Source: Agaribacillus aureus (lineage in GTDB: Bacteria; Bacteroidota; Bacteroidia; Cytophagales; Cyclobacteriaceae). From it: a DNA stretch of 64,000 bases. The stretch is taken from the NCBI GenBank assembly GCA_030442055.1, contig JAUJEB010000002.1, positions 302,883 through 366,882 on the forward strand, given 5' to 3'. The notes beneath the pieces are model-generated. The model was not told where the DNA came from and did not search any database. It was given only the letters and a program-made list of their open reading frames with translations. Below are positions 26,603 through 36,402 of this stretch, piece after piece. Numbering within the stretch: the stretch's first letter is position 1; each line of letters begins with the position of its first letter. The translations under genes and the position numbers were made by a program.

Positions 26603-27394
26603 TTATTTTTTCGGTATCCAGCGAAAAGCATAATACTCACAGGATCCTTTACCAATATTGCGGATCCCGTGGGGAACCATGGATCTTAAAAATATTAAAG
26701 ACCCTTCATCGGCGTCATAAAGCTTCCCGTCAATAGACTCCTCGACCTCCCCGAACCTTACGAGGATAATCTCTTCGTCCAAATGCGTATGCGGGGGATG
26801 GCTGCGCTTCCCTTCTTCCAGGGTGGTTACGTGCATTTCAAATTCTGTCAACATACTGGTAGGTTGGCGTATGACGTGTCTGTATCCTCCTTTGGCCGTT
26901 TTCTCGTAAGTCAGCTCCTGCCAATTGATCAGGTGAGAAGGTATAGACTGGTTTGACTCGGGGATATGACCGTTGTAAAAGTCCTTTACCCGCCATAATA
27001 TCACATAAAAATTTGCGGGGTTATCGCCGTTATTGTCAATCCTAGGCTTTTCCCCGGGCATTACCAGTGTTACACTTCCGGGTCCCATTACCCTATTTTT
27101 GTGGCCAACGTGCTGATTCACCTGTCCTGTTTTCATAATTATCAGTGACTCGAGGCTGTCGTTGTTAATCGGCAATTTAAAGGAAGCGCCCTTGCCAACC
27201 GTCGCCAGAAATATATTCAGATATTCGAATCCATCGGAAACACCTTCAAATACAGGGTTCATTGCTCCAGGCCGGCTGGTATCAATGCCAATCTCTTCCC
27301 AATGATACACCCTGGATTCAATAGCTGCCGGATCTTGTGTATAACCTTTGAAAATGAAGGAGATCATAATTAAAATCAGTAGTAGATACTTCAT
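26603..27394 (-). CDS. Exported bicupin protein
   Basis: This 263-residue protein has a signal peptide (KYLLLILIMISFIFKGYTQ). A degenerate N-terminal cupin half (about 35-130) lacks most metal ligands. A C-terminal cupin (about 175-260) has the motif HTHLDEEIILV...E and the second-motif H in FLRSMVPHGIRNIG. These residues would bind one divalent metal. Related proteins are annotated as exported cupins of sugar-related loci; the reaction, if any, is unknown. A weak inverted repeat (ATACCGA/TCGGTAT) straddles its stop codon at the junction with the convergent serine hydrolase. Confidence 0.82.
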   Translation of the reverse strand: MKYLLLILIMISFIFKGYTQDPAAIESRVYHWEEIGIDTSRPGAMNPVFEGVSDGFEYLNIFLATVGKGASFKLPINNDSLESLIIMKTGQVNQHVGHKNRVMGPGSVTLVMPGEKPRIDNNGDNPANFYVILWRVKDFYNGHIPESNQSIPSHLINWQELTYEKTAKGGYRHVIRQPTSMLTEFEMHVTTLEEGKRSHPPHTHLDEEIILVRFGEVEESIDGKLYDADEGSLIFLRSMVPHGIRNIGKGSCEYYAFRWIPKK

Positions 27395-27728
27395 ATGCTT
27401 ATCTGCAGGTATAGTCTTGATATGAATTCCGCTTATTCATATGGGTAAAATACGAAAATTATGCCTGCAACTACCAATGCACCTGACTAAAATATCCTGA
27501 ACTTTCACAAAAGGGTTTATTAGCCTGCCAGCATGGATTTTTTACATCAGACTGCGATTAGCAGCATAAATTCGTAATTATTGTAAAAATTGGGTAAAAA
27601 TTAATCCTATTTTTATTAATATTGTGAATTAATATCAAAGTAAGGGTTAAAAAATAATCTTATTTAGTCATTTTTAGACATTACTATTGATAATTGATAA
27701 AAAATTAAACCTTAATTTCTTTATAACT
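27395..27728. promoter_or_regulatory. Divergent cupin/amt intergenic region
   Basis: This is a 334-bp AT-rich region. It contains TTTTTACA (27539-27546) pairing with TGTAAAAA (27582-27589) around a 35-nt loop, and TATTAAT (27614-27620) opposite ATTAATA (27628-27634). Both lie upstream of the ammonium channel, where nitrogen control would be expected. No known operator is recognised. TGCCAGCATGGAT near 27527 recurs near 52563 in another intergenic region. Confidence 0.3.
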
Positions 27729-29018
27729 ATGAGAACCAAGTTTTTTACAATATTATTGGTTATGCTGGCCATCCCATTTTTTGGCTATTCCCAGGAGGCT
27801 GCTTTCAGCGCGGGTGATACAGCGTGGATGTTGGTGGCTACAGCCCTGGTCATGCTCATGACCCCTGCAGGATTGACCTTATTTTACGGCGGGTTAACAC
27901 AACGAAAAAGCGTGCTCAATACTATTGGAATGAGCTACACTGCCTTTTGTACAGCCACGGTAGTTTGGATCGTGGTGGGTTACAGTCTGGCATTTGGCAG
28001 CGGAAATGGCTTTATTGGCGGCTTTGAGTATTTTATGCTTAGAAATATTAAGATCGATGATCTGAGTGGCAGTATTCCTCATCTGCTGTTTGTTATGTTT
28101 CAAGGCACATTTGCCGCGATAGCGGTGGCACTGGTCAGTGGCTCCATCATTGAAAGGGTTAAATTTTCCACCTGGTTTATATTTTCTATCCTCTGGGTAG
28201 CACTTATTTACTCACCTATTGCCCATATGGTTTGGGGAGGTGGCATACTTAGCAACCATGGAGAACTTGATTTTGCAGGAGGAACCGTTATCCATATAAA
28301 TGCCGGTATTTCAGGGCTAGTATTGGTTTACATGCTCGGAAACAGAAAGGGACACAACAATACAGATCATAAACCTTCGTCTACAAAACTCATGCTATTA
28401 GGCAGTGCTCTTCTCTGGTTTGGATGGTTTGGGTTCAATGGAGGAAGTGAACTTGCTGCTGATTTCGTAGCAGCCAATGCACTCCTTGTGACAAATGTTG
28501 CGGCAGCTGCCGGTGGTCTTTGCTGGTTGATCATAGAATGGTTGTCAACTGATAAAAAGCCAACCCTGCTAGGATCTGCTTCAGGTGTGGTATCCGGACT
28601 GGTAGGTATTACCCCTGCATCCGGCTATGTTGACGTTACCGGTGCCCTGATCATTGGCATTTTCTCGGGAGCTATCGGCTATTTTGGGGTAGTGAAACTG
28701 AAATCCATGCTTGGATATGACGATACATTGGATGTTTTTGGTATTCATGGGTTGGTAGGTATATTTGGCGCCATCGCTACCGGTTTCTTAGCCAATCCCG
28801 AAATCAACGGAGCGGCTGGTTTATTATATGGAAACCCAAGCCAGGTATGGACCCAGGTTGTAGCCGTTGTAGCTACCATCGTTTTTTCAGGAGTAGGTGC
28901 CGCCGTATTGTTCAGAGTTACCACGATGATTACCGGTGGCGGACGTGTAGAAGATGCTCTGGAGGATCAGGGTATGGATATTGGCTATCACGGAGAGAAA
29001 AGCTTTGATCACGCCTAA
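27729..29018 (+). CDS. amt: Ammonium transporter (Amt/AmtB family)
   Basis: The 429-residue inner-membrane channel conducts ammonium/ammonia as a trimer. The start at 27729 gives a cleavable signal peptide (MRTKFFTILLVMLAIPFFGYSQ), common in Amt proteins; an upstream ATG at 27687 would add 14 residues. Eleven membrane helices follow. Visible signatures are DTAWMLVATALVMLMTPAGLTLFYGGL, the pore His in YSPIAHMVWGGG, and the second His in DVFGIHGLVGIFGAIATG. The cytoplasmic tail is short and there is no fused signalling domain. No glnB/glnK (PII) gene is adjacent, although Amt genes are often paired with one. A strong terminator follows, so it is monocistronic. Confidence 0.95.
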   Translation: MRTKFFTILLVMLAIPFFGYSQEAAFSAGDTAWMLVATALVMLMTPAGLTLFYGGLTQRKSVLNTIGMSYTAFCTATVVWIVVGYSLAFGSGNGFIGGFEYFMLRNIKIDDLSGSIPHLLFVMFQGTFAAIAVALVSGSIIERVKFSTWFIFSILWVALIYSPIAHMVWGGGILSNHGELDFAGGTVIHINAGISGLVLVYMLGNRKGHNNTDHKPSSTKLMLLGSALLWFGWFGFNGGSELAADFVAANALLVTNVAAAAGGLCWLIIEWLSTDKKPTLLGSASGVVSGLVGITPASGYVDVTGALIIGIFSGAIGYFGVVKLKSMLGYDDTLDVFGIHGLVGIFGAIATGFLANPEINGAAGLLYGNPSQVWTQVVAVVATIVFSGVGAAVLFRVTTMITGGGRVEDALEDQGMDIGYHGEKSFDHA

Positions 29019-29064
29019 AAGAAGACTTGTTTAATATTATTCGGAATATATATATAATAGTGCT

Positions 29065-29099
29065 GGCAAAGGCAATTTTTTACTGCCTTTGCCTTTTTT
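29065..29099 (+). terminator. Rho-independent terminator of amt
   Basis: GGCAAAGGCA (29065-29074) pairs perfectly with TGCCTTTGCC (29084-29093) around a 9-nt loop, followed directly by TTTTTTC. It begins 46 nt after the amt stop. This is the clearest intrinsic terminator in the window. Confidence 0.9.
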
Positions 29100-29156
29100 C
29101 TTTTTGGAAAAAGGTTTTCCTCAGAAAACACTATTAACAGTTTCGACCCTCTTTAT

Positions 29157-29969
29157 CTATTCTTTCAGAAGATATGCTTTTAACCCGCCAAGATCATCAG
29201 TATTGATCAAATCTACGCCCAGAGACTGAAGTGTCTCCCATGCCTTTTCGGAATCCGGTGTGGCCCACAATCGAAATTTTTTATGTTCCCGGTGCACCTT
29301 CCCGGCCAGGTCTGAAATCCGTTGCTGATCAGCTTTGGGCATCTGCTCTTCCCCGTCCCATTTGGAATAACGGTAAAAAGCCTGGCTAATGACCGGCATC
29401 TGATGCGAGCCATAACCTTTGCCCAGATCGGCAGGCCTTCCGTCAAGCGATACCAAGCCTTTCGGATCAGACAATACCGCTTTATAGGGCCGGTTTCCGG
29501 ACAGGAAAATGACAATGGCTCCTTTCCCGGTCTTTCCGTTTTCATATTTTCTGATCCATGACGCATAAGGCAGCAACTGTTCCCTTAACAGGGAAAAAGT
29601 TTTCTCCGCCTCCGTCTTAATGTCAATCATCAGATAGCAGGGCTGCTCAAAGTTGGGATATAGGTTTCCTCCGTTTTGCCTGATGATTGAATCCAGCGGT
29701 TGCAAATAGGCATCGGTCAGGGTAGGCAACGAATGAGCACCTGTGGGCATATCGTGCCCTACGTAAATTTCACCATCAATCAATAAGATATCAACTTCAA
29801 TGCTGGTAAATCCGTGGGCAACGGCATCCAGTAAGGGTCTGTTATGTTTGTAGTCATTATGAGCATGTGCACCGGGCAATGGCACTACCTGCGCCCAGGC
29901 CCGGTCCACGGTCAGCAATAACAGCGGTAACAGGAAATATTTTAAACAAGGGATCTTGATCATTTTCAA
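29157..29969 (-). CDS. Exported PI-PLC/glycerophosphodiester phosphodiesterase-like protein
   Basis: The 270-residue protein has a signal peptide (YFLLPLLLLTVDRAWAQ) and a compact TIM-barrel of the PI-PLC/GDPD superfamily. Catalytic-type residues are visible in GAHAHNDYKHNRPLLDA, then SIEVDILLIDGEIYVGHD (Glu/Asp metal ligands and His). The C-terminal strand has LGVDLINTDDLGGLKAYL. It is shorter than GlpQ and resembles the Bacteroidota family annotated simply as PI-PLC/GDPD family, acting on phosphodiesters in the periplasm. It lies 85 bp downstream of the TonB receptor gene on the same strand and might be co-transcribed with it. Confidence 0.85.
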   Translation of the reverse strand: MKMIKIPCLKYFLLPLLLLTVDRAWAQVVPLPGAHAHNDYKHNRPLLDAVAHGFTSIEVDILLIDGEIYVGHDMPTGAHSLPTLTDAYLQPLDSIIRQNGGNLYPNFEQPCYLMIDIKTEAEKTFSLLREQLLPYASWIRKYENGKTGKGAIVIFLSGNRPYKAVLSDPKGLVSLDGRPADLGKGYGSHQMPVISQAFYRYSKWDGEEQMPKADQQRISDLAGKVHREHKKFRLWATPDSEKAWETLQSLGVDLINTDDLGGLKAYLLKE

Positions 29970-30054
29970 ATATAATTATTATGAAGCGCGAAATCGCCAA
30001 AAATACATCAACTTTTCCTTACAATGTTTCCTGTCACCCCTGGCTCATCCATTT

Positions 30055-33000
30055 TTAAAATTCGTATTTTACGCCCAGCATAATGCTAAAGCCATCTCCC
30101 TGGTACCTCCTGCTGCCGTAGTCTTTATTCACCTCGTACTGATAGGTTTGTGTCGCTTCGTCAAAACCGACTACATTGTAAATTTGATCGTTAAAAATAG
30201 TTCTGTGTCCTCCTTCATTTTTGTCTATTAAGTTCGCAAGGTTGAAAATATCCATAGACAACACCAATTTCTGATCCTTGAATAAAGACAATTCGTTTTG
30301 AATACTCACATTTAAATCGTAACGCCATGGCTGGATGCCACCGTTGGGTTGTGCGTATCTGCCAAAGTTCTCTGTAAGATACTCCCTCACGTTTTCATCG
30401 GCATTGTCCAACAGGTTTCTCATGTCGGTAACAAATTGTTCGCCTTGAATCACAGCGGTTTGCGGATCATCGGGATCGTAAATGTAGGCTGCATATCCTG
30501 TACTTTCCCTGATCCTGGTGCCGCTCACATCCGTGCGGTTCAGCAGCGCAGAGAACCTTCCTCTTTGTACAACATTCAAAAATGCGCTAAAGGTGAAGCC
30601 GGCAATTTTCGGCGTTACCAGGTTAACCAAAAACTTGTGCTTAAAATCGTCAGGCGACAAACCATTGTTAATAAAGTCATAGTTATAGTAAGAATCACCC
30701 ACAAATCTCTGGTCGTCCTCATTTCGATAACGATCCGCCCCTCTGGCCTCATTCATCGTATAGCTGATATTAAGTTTACCTTCTTTTGGAAGACGCATGG
30801 CAGCATCGAATACGATAGCTTTATTGGAAGTCTCCATACCATTGGTAAACATGAGCGCATCGGCGAATTGGGTGGAAATTCTGGCGGCATTCTGACTGGC
30901 GCCATTGTCACTTACCTGATCAACCGGTGCATAAACCTCTCTGCCTCCTTCTCCATTTAATTTAAATGCCGCTTCTTTTTTCAGATTAGCATTCTCCATC
31001 ACAAACATGTCCGTTGTCTTGGTATAATAGGCGCTTACACCCACCCTTAACCAATCGTTAAGGTATCTGTGATAGCTGACATTCGCCCGAAAAGCCATAG
31101 GAAGCTCCAGATCTTCATCCATAAAACGCACCACCTGAGAAGCACTTCCAGTGGAAGGATACAGATCCCTGGTGGTCAATCCATCACCGGGAATTGAACC
31201 GTAATCGCCATCGTATTGCTCATAATCCGGTTTGGGCAGGATAATTTCGTTGCCATTCTCGTCTAACTGGCCTTTGCTGATGTCAACGCCGGTAAAACGA
31301 ATGCCATTATCGATCAATGAGTAAATGTAAGGACGCGTGGTAGTCTGGCCCATAAACCAGCCGGCACCGGCAGTCACAATGTCTCTACCGCGGCCGTTGA
31401 CATCCCAGTTGATATTAAGTCTTGGTTGGATGTTATCCACATCCACTGGCTTCACATCGTTACGCAATCCCAGTTCCTGATCCAATACCGGGTTGTAATC
31501 TGCGGCCGTTGAAAATATCGCCAGATCATATCGCAAACCAAAGGAGGCATTTACATTTGCACTTATTTCGGTACTTACTTGTCCATAAAGCGATAACTCT
31601 ACCAGACCTGTTTCAACAGGACCGTCAAGTTCCTGCCCGGGATTTTGATGTTTTCTTCGAAAACGGTCCGGTTCATTGGCTTCCAGTGCTTCAATGCTGG
31701 AAAAATCAAATCTTCCGGCAGTATCATGGGTGTAGATACCGTTCGTTCTGGTAATGGTATTTTCCGTCCCAAAAATAAAATCAAACCTTCCCTTTGTAAA
31801 ATAAACGTTATCGATCAAGGTGTATATTTGATTTTCCTGCAATTCAGGGGTCCAGCGATTATACCTGGCAATTAACTGAAAGTCTGCCATCTCACCAGTG
31901 CTTAAAAGAGATTGTCCCGCAATCCACAGCTGAGGGCTTCTGCCGGTGCTCAAAAAATTACCCCGGTTGTGAAAATGGTAGCCGAGTTTCAGGTCATTGG
32001 AGAGATTCGGTTTTAACTGGGAACGCAATGAAAGCAGAAAATTATCACTGTTATCTTCAAAGTCATAGGTAGACTCCAGAATACCTTGTCTGCCAATATC
32101 GCTGTTGTTTCTGGAGGGTCTAAGGAATTCGGAGCCAATATATCTGGCAGTTAACTTATGATTGTCATTAATTTGCCAATCTAACTTGGCGAAATAAGTA
32201 TCTGTACTAACGTCTCGCTGAAACTGGCCGATCTGCTGTTGATCTCCTACGTTGTAAGGACCATTTCTCAAAATATTTAATAACCGGTCCATGTCTTGCG
32301 GCGAGATCCTTCCGCTTCTGGCTACGCTGCCACTGGTAAGATAAACGTCCGGATCATCACTGTTGTTCCAAAGCGAGTACGACTCTTCAAACCGCTCACC
32401 GTCGTAAGCCACAAAAAAATGGAGTTTGTCCTTAATAATGGGGCCTCCTAGAGAGAACCCTCTTTGCTTCTTGGTTTCCCCAATAACCTCCTGTCCTCTT
32501 AAGTTTTCATCGGCAGCCAGCCGCGCATCCCAGAAGTAGCCAAAAACACTGCCGTGAAATTCATTTGTGCCTGACTTTGAGACCGCTCTTACCGCCCCAC
32601 CTGTGCTCCTGCCTTCGGTGACATCATAGACGTTGGAAACGACTTCAAATTCTCTTAAGGCTTCCAGAGAAAGTGTATAAGGAGCCGAGCCCTGTCCGCC
32701 GAAGCTGGACTCTTTAGCGGTAATGCCGTCAATAGTTACCGCATTGGTGCGACTATCCAGGCCACCGATATTCTGACCGGACCCCACCAGGGGCGAAAGT
32801 GCAGCGAGGTTGTTGAAGTTACGATTGGCCGTAGGCAGTTTCTGCACATCCTGAGCACTTACTGAGGTTGCGCCGCTCAACCGGTCATTGCGGCTTTTAA
32901 AACTGTTCCCAGTTACGACGATTTCCTTCAGGGCTGTAGTAGATTCACTCATCTCGAAATTGACGATGACGTTATCCCCCTGATTCAGCTGGAAGCCGGT

Positions 33001-33291
33001 CTTTTTTTGGGTACCATACCCTACTGAGCTAATCTCCACAGAATAAGGCCCTCCTACCGGCAATTGCTTTAATTCATATTTGCCGTCGACATTGGTGACG
33101 GTACCGGTTTGAAATCCTGTTGATTCGTTTCGAATGACAACACTAGCGCCAGGAACGCCTCCGCTTTTAATATCAATTGCTTTTCCGGCAATTGAAGCAT
33201 CGGTGCCTTGAGCTTGTGTTGTATGGCAAATTGCCAGAACACTTAGACATAGTAGTATTCCTCCTAAAGTCGGGGTAAATTTAAATACCAT
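30055..33291 (-). CDS. Oar-like TonB-dependent outer-membrane receptor
   Basis: The 1078-residue receptor has a signal peptide (about 1-27) and a carboxypeptidase-regulatory-like domain (about 33-115: ASIAGKAIDIKSGGVPGASVVIRN). The plug starts after LKEIVVTGNSFKSRNDRLSGATSVSAQDVQKLPTANRNF, and the barrel ends in GFSIMLGVKYEF. There is no STN domain and no SusD partner, and the plug pattern (TIDGITAKESSFGGQGSAPYTLSLEALREFEVVSN) is that of Oar-type receptors. Myxococcal Oar takes part in protein export; the substrate here is unknown. It is not preceded by a sigma/anti-sigma pair, so it should be regulated differently from the two SusC proteins. The 298-bp region upstream (33292-33589) is AT-rich, with only a weak GTCAT/ATGAC dyad. 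Confidence 0.9.
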   Translation of the reverse strand: MVFKFTPTLGGILLCLSVLAICHTTQAQGTDASIAGKAIDIKSGGVPGASVVIRNESTGFQTGTVTNVDGKYELKQLPVGGPYSVEISSVGYGTQKKTGFQLNQGDNVIVNFEMSESTTALKEIVVTGNSFKSRNDRLSGATSVSAQDVQKLPTANRNFNNLAALSPLVGSGQNIGGLDSRTNAVTIDGITAKESSFGGQGSAPYTLSLEALREFEVVSNVYDVTEGRSTGGAVRAVSKSGTNEFHGSVFGYFWDARLAADENLRGQEVIGETKKQRGFSLGGPIIKDKLHFFVAYDGERFEESYSLWNNSDDPDVYLTSGSVARSGRISPQDMDRLLNILRNGPYNVGDQQQIGQFQRDVSTDTYFAKLDWQINDNHKLTARYIGSEFLRPSRNNSDIGRQGILESTYDFEDNSDNFLLSLRSQLKPNLSNDLKLGYHFHNRGNFLSTGRSPQLWIAGQSLLSTGEMADFQLIARYNRWTPELQENQIYTLIDNVYFTKGRFDFIFGTENTITRTNGIYTHDTAGRFDFSSIEALEANEPDRFRRKHQNPGQELDGPVETGLVELSLYGQVSTEISANVNASFGLRYDLAIFSTAADYNPVLDQELGLRNDVKPVDVDNIQPRLNINWDVNGRGRDIVTAGAGWFMGQTTTRPYIYSLIDNGIRFTGVDISKGQLDENGNEIILPKPDYEQYDGDYGSIPGDGLTTRDLYPSTGSASQVVRFMDEDLELPMAFRANVSYHRYLNDWLRVGVSAYYTKTTDMFVMENANLKKEAAFKLNGEGGREVYAPVDQVSDNGASQNAARISTQFADALMFTNGMETSNKAIVFDAAMRLPKEGKLNISYTMNEARGADRYRNEDDQRFVGDSYYNYDFINNGLSPDDFKHKFLVNLVTPKIAGFTFSAFLNVVQRGRFSALLNRTDVSGTRIRESTGYAAYIYDPDDPQTAVIQGEQFVTDMRNLLDNADENVREYLTENFGRYAQPNGGIQPWRYDLNVSIQNELSLFKDQKLVLSMDIFNLANLIDKNEGGHRTIFNDQIYNVVGFDEATQTYQYEVNKDYGSRRYQGDGFSIMLGVKYEF

Positions 33292-33589
33292 GGTTTTATG
33301 ATTAAATTAAAGGTTAAAAAAAGTATTTATTTAAAAAATTGGATTGACAGATTGTTTAACAGTATAGCGCGTATCAAGCCTTATCAAATGCTATGTCATG
33401 TGATTGATGACGTGAAAGTATTTGATTCAAAAAAGTCAGGCAAAGAATAAAAGTTGTCTTTGCGTTACGCTTTTGTTAAGGCAATCTTACGGATGAGAAT
33501 AGAGAAAATACTATTATTAAAAACAAACGTTCATATACTAAAAAATAGCTGTAACAAGACAGAAAAAGGATTATAACTGCTGCGTACCC

Positions 33590-35077
33590 TTAATTTGGAG
33601 AAAGCGTGGGGTTGATATAAACGATCTTATCGTTTAGCTCAAAGTCGTAGAGGGTAAGTATTCTTAGGTAGTGGTAAGACTCCCAGTAGTCTTCAATAGA
33701 GGCAATGTAGTCCCGCTTGGCTTTTTCTCTTTCCGACAAAGAGATATTCAGATCGGTAATACTTATCTCGCCGTTTTGAAATTTTTTCAAGGCAATGAGG
33801 TATCCATTCTCCGCCACCTTGTCTGCCTCCTTTGCCGTTTCAAGCTGATCTTTCAAAAGGTTGAATTGCTCTACTTCCACCACCACTTCGCGCTCAAAGT
33901 TGAGCTTTTCGCGTTCCACATCATACAGTACCAGCTCCCTGCGGGACTCCGCAAGTTTCACTGCTGAGGCTGCTTTCCCCCAATCCAGGATCGGTACCTT
34001 CAGGGTAAGCCGCAGCATTTGTTGCTTCTCCGTTTCCTCATATACCTCAGATAGTGAGAGCGCATTTTTGGAGGTACCATAACTTCCCCTCAAGGTCGTG
34101 CTAAGCCCGGTATTTCTTTTAGCCTTCGTCAGGTCCCTGTCGGCTTCAATTAACCGGCGTTCAAATTCAGGGCCTTCTTTCCGGTTTGCGAGTGTTTGCA
34201 CCAGGGCCAATTCTGGATCTATGTAAAAAAGCGACATCTCCAGGGGCACGACCAATTGAATATTGGTATTTTGATCCATGCCAATATAGGATTTAAGTTC
34301 GAAATCAGCATTCTTCAGGGCTATGCTGGAATTCGTGAGCGATTTCTTCGCATTCAAAACAGAAAGCTTTATACGTGAAAAATCGTTTTCTGAGATTTTT
34401 CCTAATTTTCGTTTTACCTCGGCAATTCTCAGGTTGTCTTCACTGTTTTTTAAGTTATTAGCTGCCAGGTTATAATTGGTTTGAACCCGCAAATATGAGA
34501 AAAAACGCTGGGCAGAGCTCAATGACACGCGCTCTACAGACTCCACATACCTTTTCTGCGCTTCCTCATAAATTAATGGTTCGGTCATTCTGGACCATTT
34601 CCACCAGTTGTAAGCAAACAGTGGTTGCACGAATCCAATATAGAAAGGAGATCCTGACCACTCCGTGCTATTTTTATTATAATCCTGCACGCGGTACAAA
34701 GATGAAGCGCCGTAGATGGTAGTACCGGTTTGAGGAATAATCTGCGTCAGCGACAGGTCGGCGGTGGTTCGAAGCTGCGATATCTGCCTGAATTCAAGAC
34801 TTCCGTCCGGCTGGGTTATGGGTTCATTTGAAACCCGATAATCAGGAAGGTCCCCGGAGATTCCAAGTTGCGGCCTGAAATTAGCCTGAAAGTTTTTCCA
34901 TCGCCAATGATTGTTAACATTTCTGTTTTGATGGTATTTAATCGAAGGGGATTGTTCGATCGCCAACAGCACCACATCGGATAACGTAAGTTTTATCACA
35001 TTCAAAGAGTCCTGGGCATTACATTTGGCTTTAAATAAAAAAAAGAGGGCTAATGAAAAGGTGATATTTTTTAGCAT
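33590..35077 (-). CDS. TolC family outer-membrane efflux protein
   Basis: The 495-residue protein has a signal peptide (NITFSLALFFLFKAKCNAQ) and two homologous halves of long alpha-helical coiled coil with short beta-barrel strands, as in TolC. Helical signatures include LTLSDVVLLAIEQSPSIKYHQNR and the second-half EVVVEVEQFNLLKDQLETAKEADKVAENGYLIALKKFQNGEISITDLN. It would form the trimeric exit duct. It starts 22 bp after the adaptor gene stop, so the two form an operon, and it needs an inner-membrane pump. The nearest candidate is the FtsX-type permease encoded upstream. Confidence 0.92.
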   Translation of the reverse strand: MLKNITFSLALFFLFKAKCNAQDSLNVIKLTLSDVVLLAIEQSPSIKYHQNRNVNNHWRWKNFQANFRPQLGISGDLPDYRVSNEPITQPDGSLEFRQISQLRTTADLSLTQIIPQTGTTIYGASSLYRVQDYNKNSTEWSGSPFYIGFVQPLFAYNWWKWSRMTEPLIYEEAQKRYVESVERVSLSSAQRFFSYLRVQTNYNLAANNLKNSEDNLRIAEVKRKLGKISENDFSRIKLSVLNAKKSLTNSSIALKNADFELKSYIGMDQNTNIQLVVPLEMSLFYIDPELALVQTLANRKEGPEFERRLIEADRDLTKAKRNTGLSTTLRGSYGTSKNALSLSEVYEETEKQQMLRLTLKVPILDWGKAASAVKLAESRRELVLYDVEREKLNFEREVVVEVEQFNLLKDQLETAKEADKVAENGYLIALKKFQNGEISITDLNISLSEREKAKRDYIASIEDYWESYHYLRILTLYDFELNDKIVYINPTLSPN

Positions 35078-35099
35078 GAAACAGTGTAAAATTTTATAC

Positions 35100-36305
35100 T
35101 TATTTTAATTCGACTTCCTTTAATTGTCTCAGGGAGGAAATATCTGAAATGATCAATTCATCTCCTGGTTTGGCTCCCTCCCTTATTTCATAATATTCAC
35201 TTCCTGACAAACCGGTTTCCACTTCTTTTAAAAGCGCTTTTCCGGATTCTTTAAAATAAATGTTATGTTTTTTTGATTCCCCAAAGGCCGGGCCCTTTTT
35301 GACTCTCAGAACGCTATCTTTTTGAGATTCCACCACTTCCAGGTCAAGCGACATGTTGGGGCGAAGCTTGGAATAGCTACTATGCTCCAGGAACACATCG
35401 AATTCAATTTTCCCATCATTCACTGTTGGGCTAATGGTTCCGATCTTTCCCGCGAGTTTGGTGCCTTCAACCAGGGCAAATACACCCTGACCGGTCTTGG
35501 TGATGTTGGCATGGGTATCTTCAATCGATGCGCTTAGTTTATATCGCGTGAGGTCAGACATGCGTACCAGCAATCTGTCGGTGCTTACTTTTTCTCCTTC
35601 TTTGCCATTTATTTCCAAAATAATGCCTGCAGAAGGAGCCCGGATTATCATCTTATAAAGTAACTCTTTTTGCTGGGTAAGTTGTTTTTCCTGAATTTCA
35701 ATTTGAAGTTTAAGGCCCTTTTCCTCAGCAGCTAACTGCTTAAGCCGGATATGGTTTTTAACCTGGATGGTTTCCAGGTCTTTTTCAGCCAATGTCAGCT
35801 CCTGTTTGGTTTTCTCATATTTTGCAGGTGATATGCCACCAACCTCCAAAAGTTGCTCCTGATCGGCCAGTTCGGATTTAATAGAGGCGATTTTCAGTTT
35901 TTTCACTTCAACATTATAGGCAAGGTCTACCCTGATATTCCTGTCGTTGAGCAAGGTCTTTTCAAGGTTATTATTTTTCACCTCAATCTGATCTTCTATG
36001 GATTCAATTTTATCCCGGATCGGTCGATCATCCAACTTTAATATGACATCACCTTTTTTCACTTTGCTGCCTACGCCGTTTCGAATGCCTACCACGATGG
36101 CCGGAGCAGGGCTCAGGAGCAACACTTCATTAGCCGGCTCAACAACACCGTTGGCAGGAACGGTTTTAATCACAGAGCCTATTTCAACTTTTGCCGTTTT
36201 TAATTCTGTTGACGCTATTGACGGAGCCAGCGGATTCCAGACCACCGCTGCTACGATAGCACCTATTGCGATAATCAGGGTGATCCAAATTAATACCTTT
36301 GTCAT
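35100..36305 (-). CDS. HlyD/MacA-like periplasmic adaptor protein
   Basis: This 401-residue membrane-fusion protein has an N-terminal membrane helix (about 4-24) and split lipoyl halves (VSTELKTAKVEIGSVIKTVPANGVVEPANEVLL, and IIRAPSAGIILEINGKEGEKVSTDRLLVRMSD). A coiled-coil hairpin of about 130 residues lies between them (LEKTLLNDRN to KQLTQQKELLYKM). A beta-barrel and membrane-proximal domain follow. The long hairpin and paired permease fit ABC-type MacA rather than RND adaptors. The order is permease, adaptor, TolC on one strand, but the 296-bp gap before it suggests its own promoter. No ATPase is encoded alongside. Confidence 0.9.
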   Translation of the reverse strand: MTKVLIWITLIIAIGAIVAAVVWNPLAPSIASTELKTAKVEIGSVIKTVPANGVVEPANEVLLLSPAPAIVVGIRNGVGSKVKKGDVILKLDDRPIRDKIESIEDQIEVKNNNLEKTLLNDRNIRVDLAYNVEVKKLKIASIKSELADQEQLLEVGGISPAKYEKTKQELTLAEKDLETIQVKNHIRLKQLAAEEKGLKLQIEIQEKQLTQQKELLYKMIIRAPSAGIILEINGKEGEKVSTDRLLVRMSDLTRYKLSASIEDTHANITKTGQGVFALVEGTKLAGKIGTISPTVNDGKIEFDVFLEHSSYSKLRPNMSLDLEVVESQKDSVLRVKKGPAFGESKKHNIYFKESGKALLKEVETGLSGSEYYEIREGAKPGDELIISDISSLRQLKEVELK

Positions 36306-36337
36306 AATTGTTAAGAATCTTCTCCTTTACTACTGAA

Positions 36338-36349
36338 AAAATGTATAGT
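36338..36349 (-). promoter_or_regulatory. Candidate box in adaptor gene promoter
   Basis: This is the 12-mer AAAATGTATAGT, also found upstream of padR (4569-4580), placed 33 bp before the adaptor start codon. On the coding strand it reads ACTATACATTTT, which partly matches the Bacteroidota -7 element TAnnTTTG. It is either a core promoter or a shared operator. Confidence 0.25.
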
Positions 36350-36402
36350 GACGACTAGTTATAAGGGGAAATTTTTTCCAGTTACACGCATTGCTAAAAA
36401 TA

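Noticed and set aside
26596..26617. ATACCGA/TCGGTAT hairpin at the serine hydrolase-cupin junction, as a terminator
   Set aside because: One arm lies inside the cupin coding end and the T-run is in the loop, so it does not fit an intrinsic terminator.
30349..30960. 203-codon plus-strand ORF antisense to the Oar-like receptor
   Set aside because: Overlaps an unambiguous barrel-coding frame and shows no domain or signal peptide.
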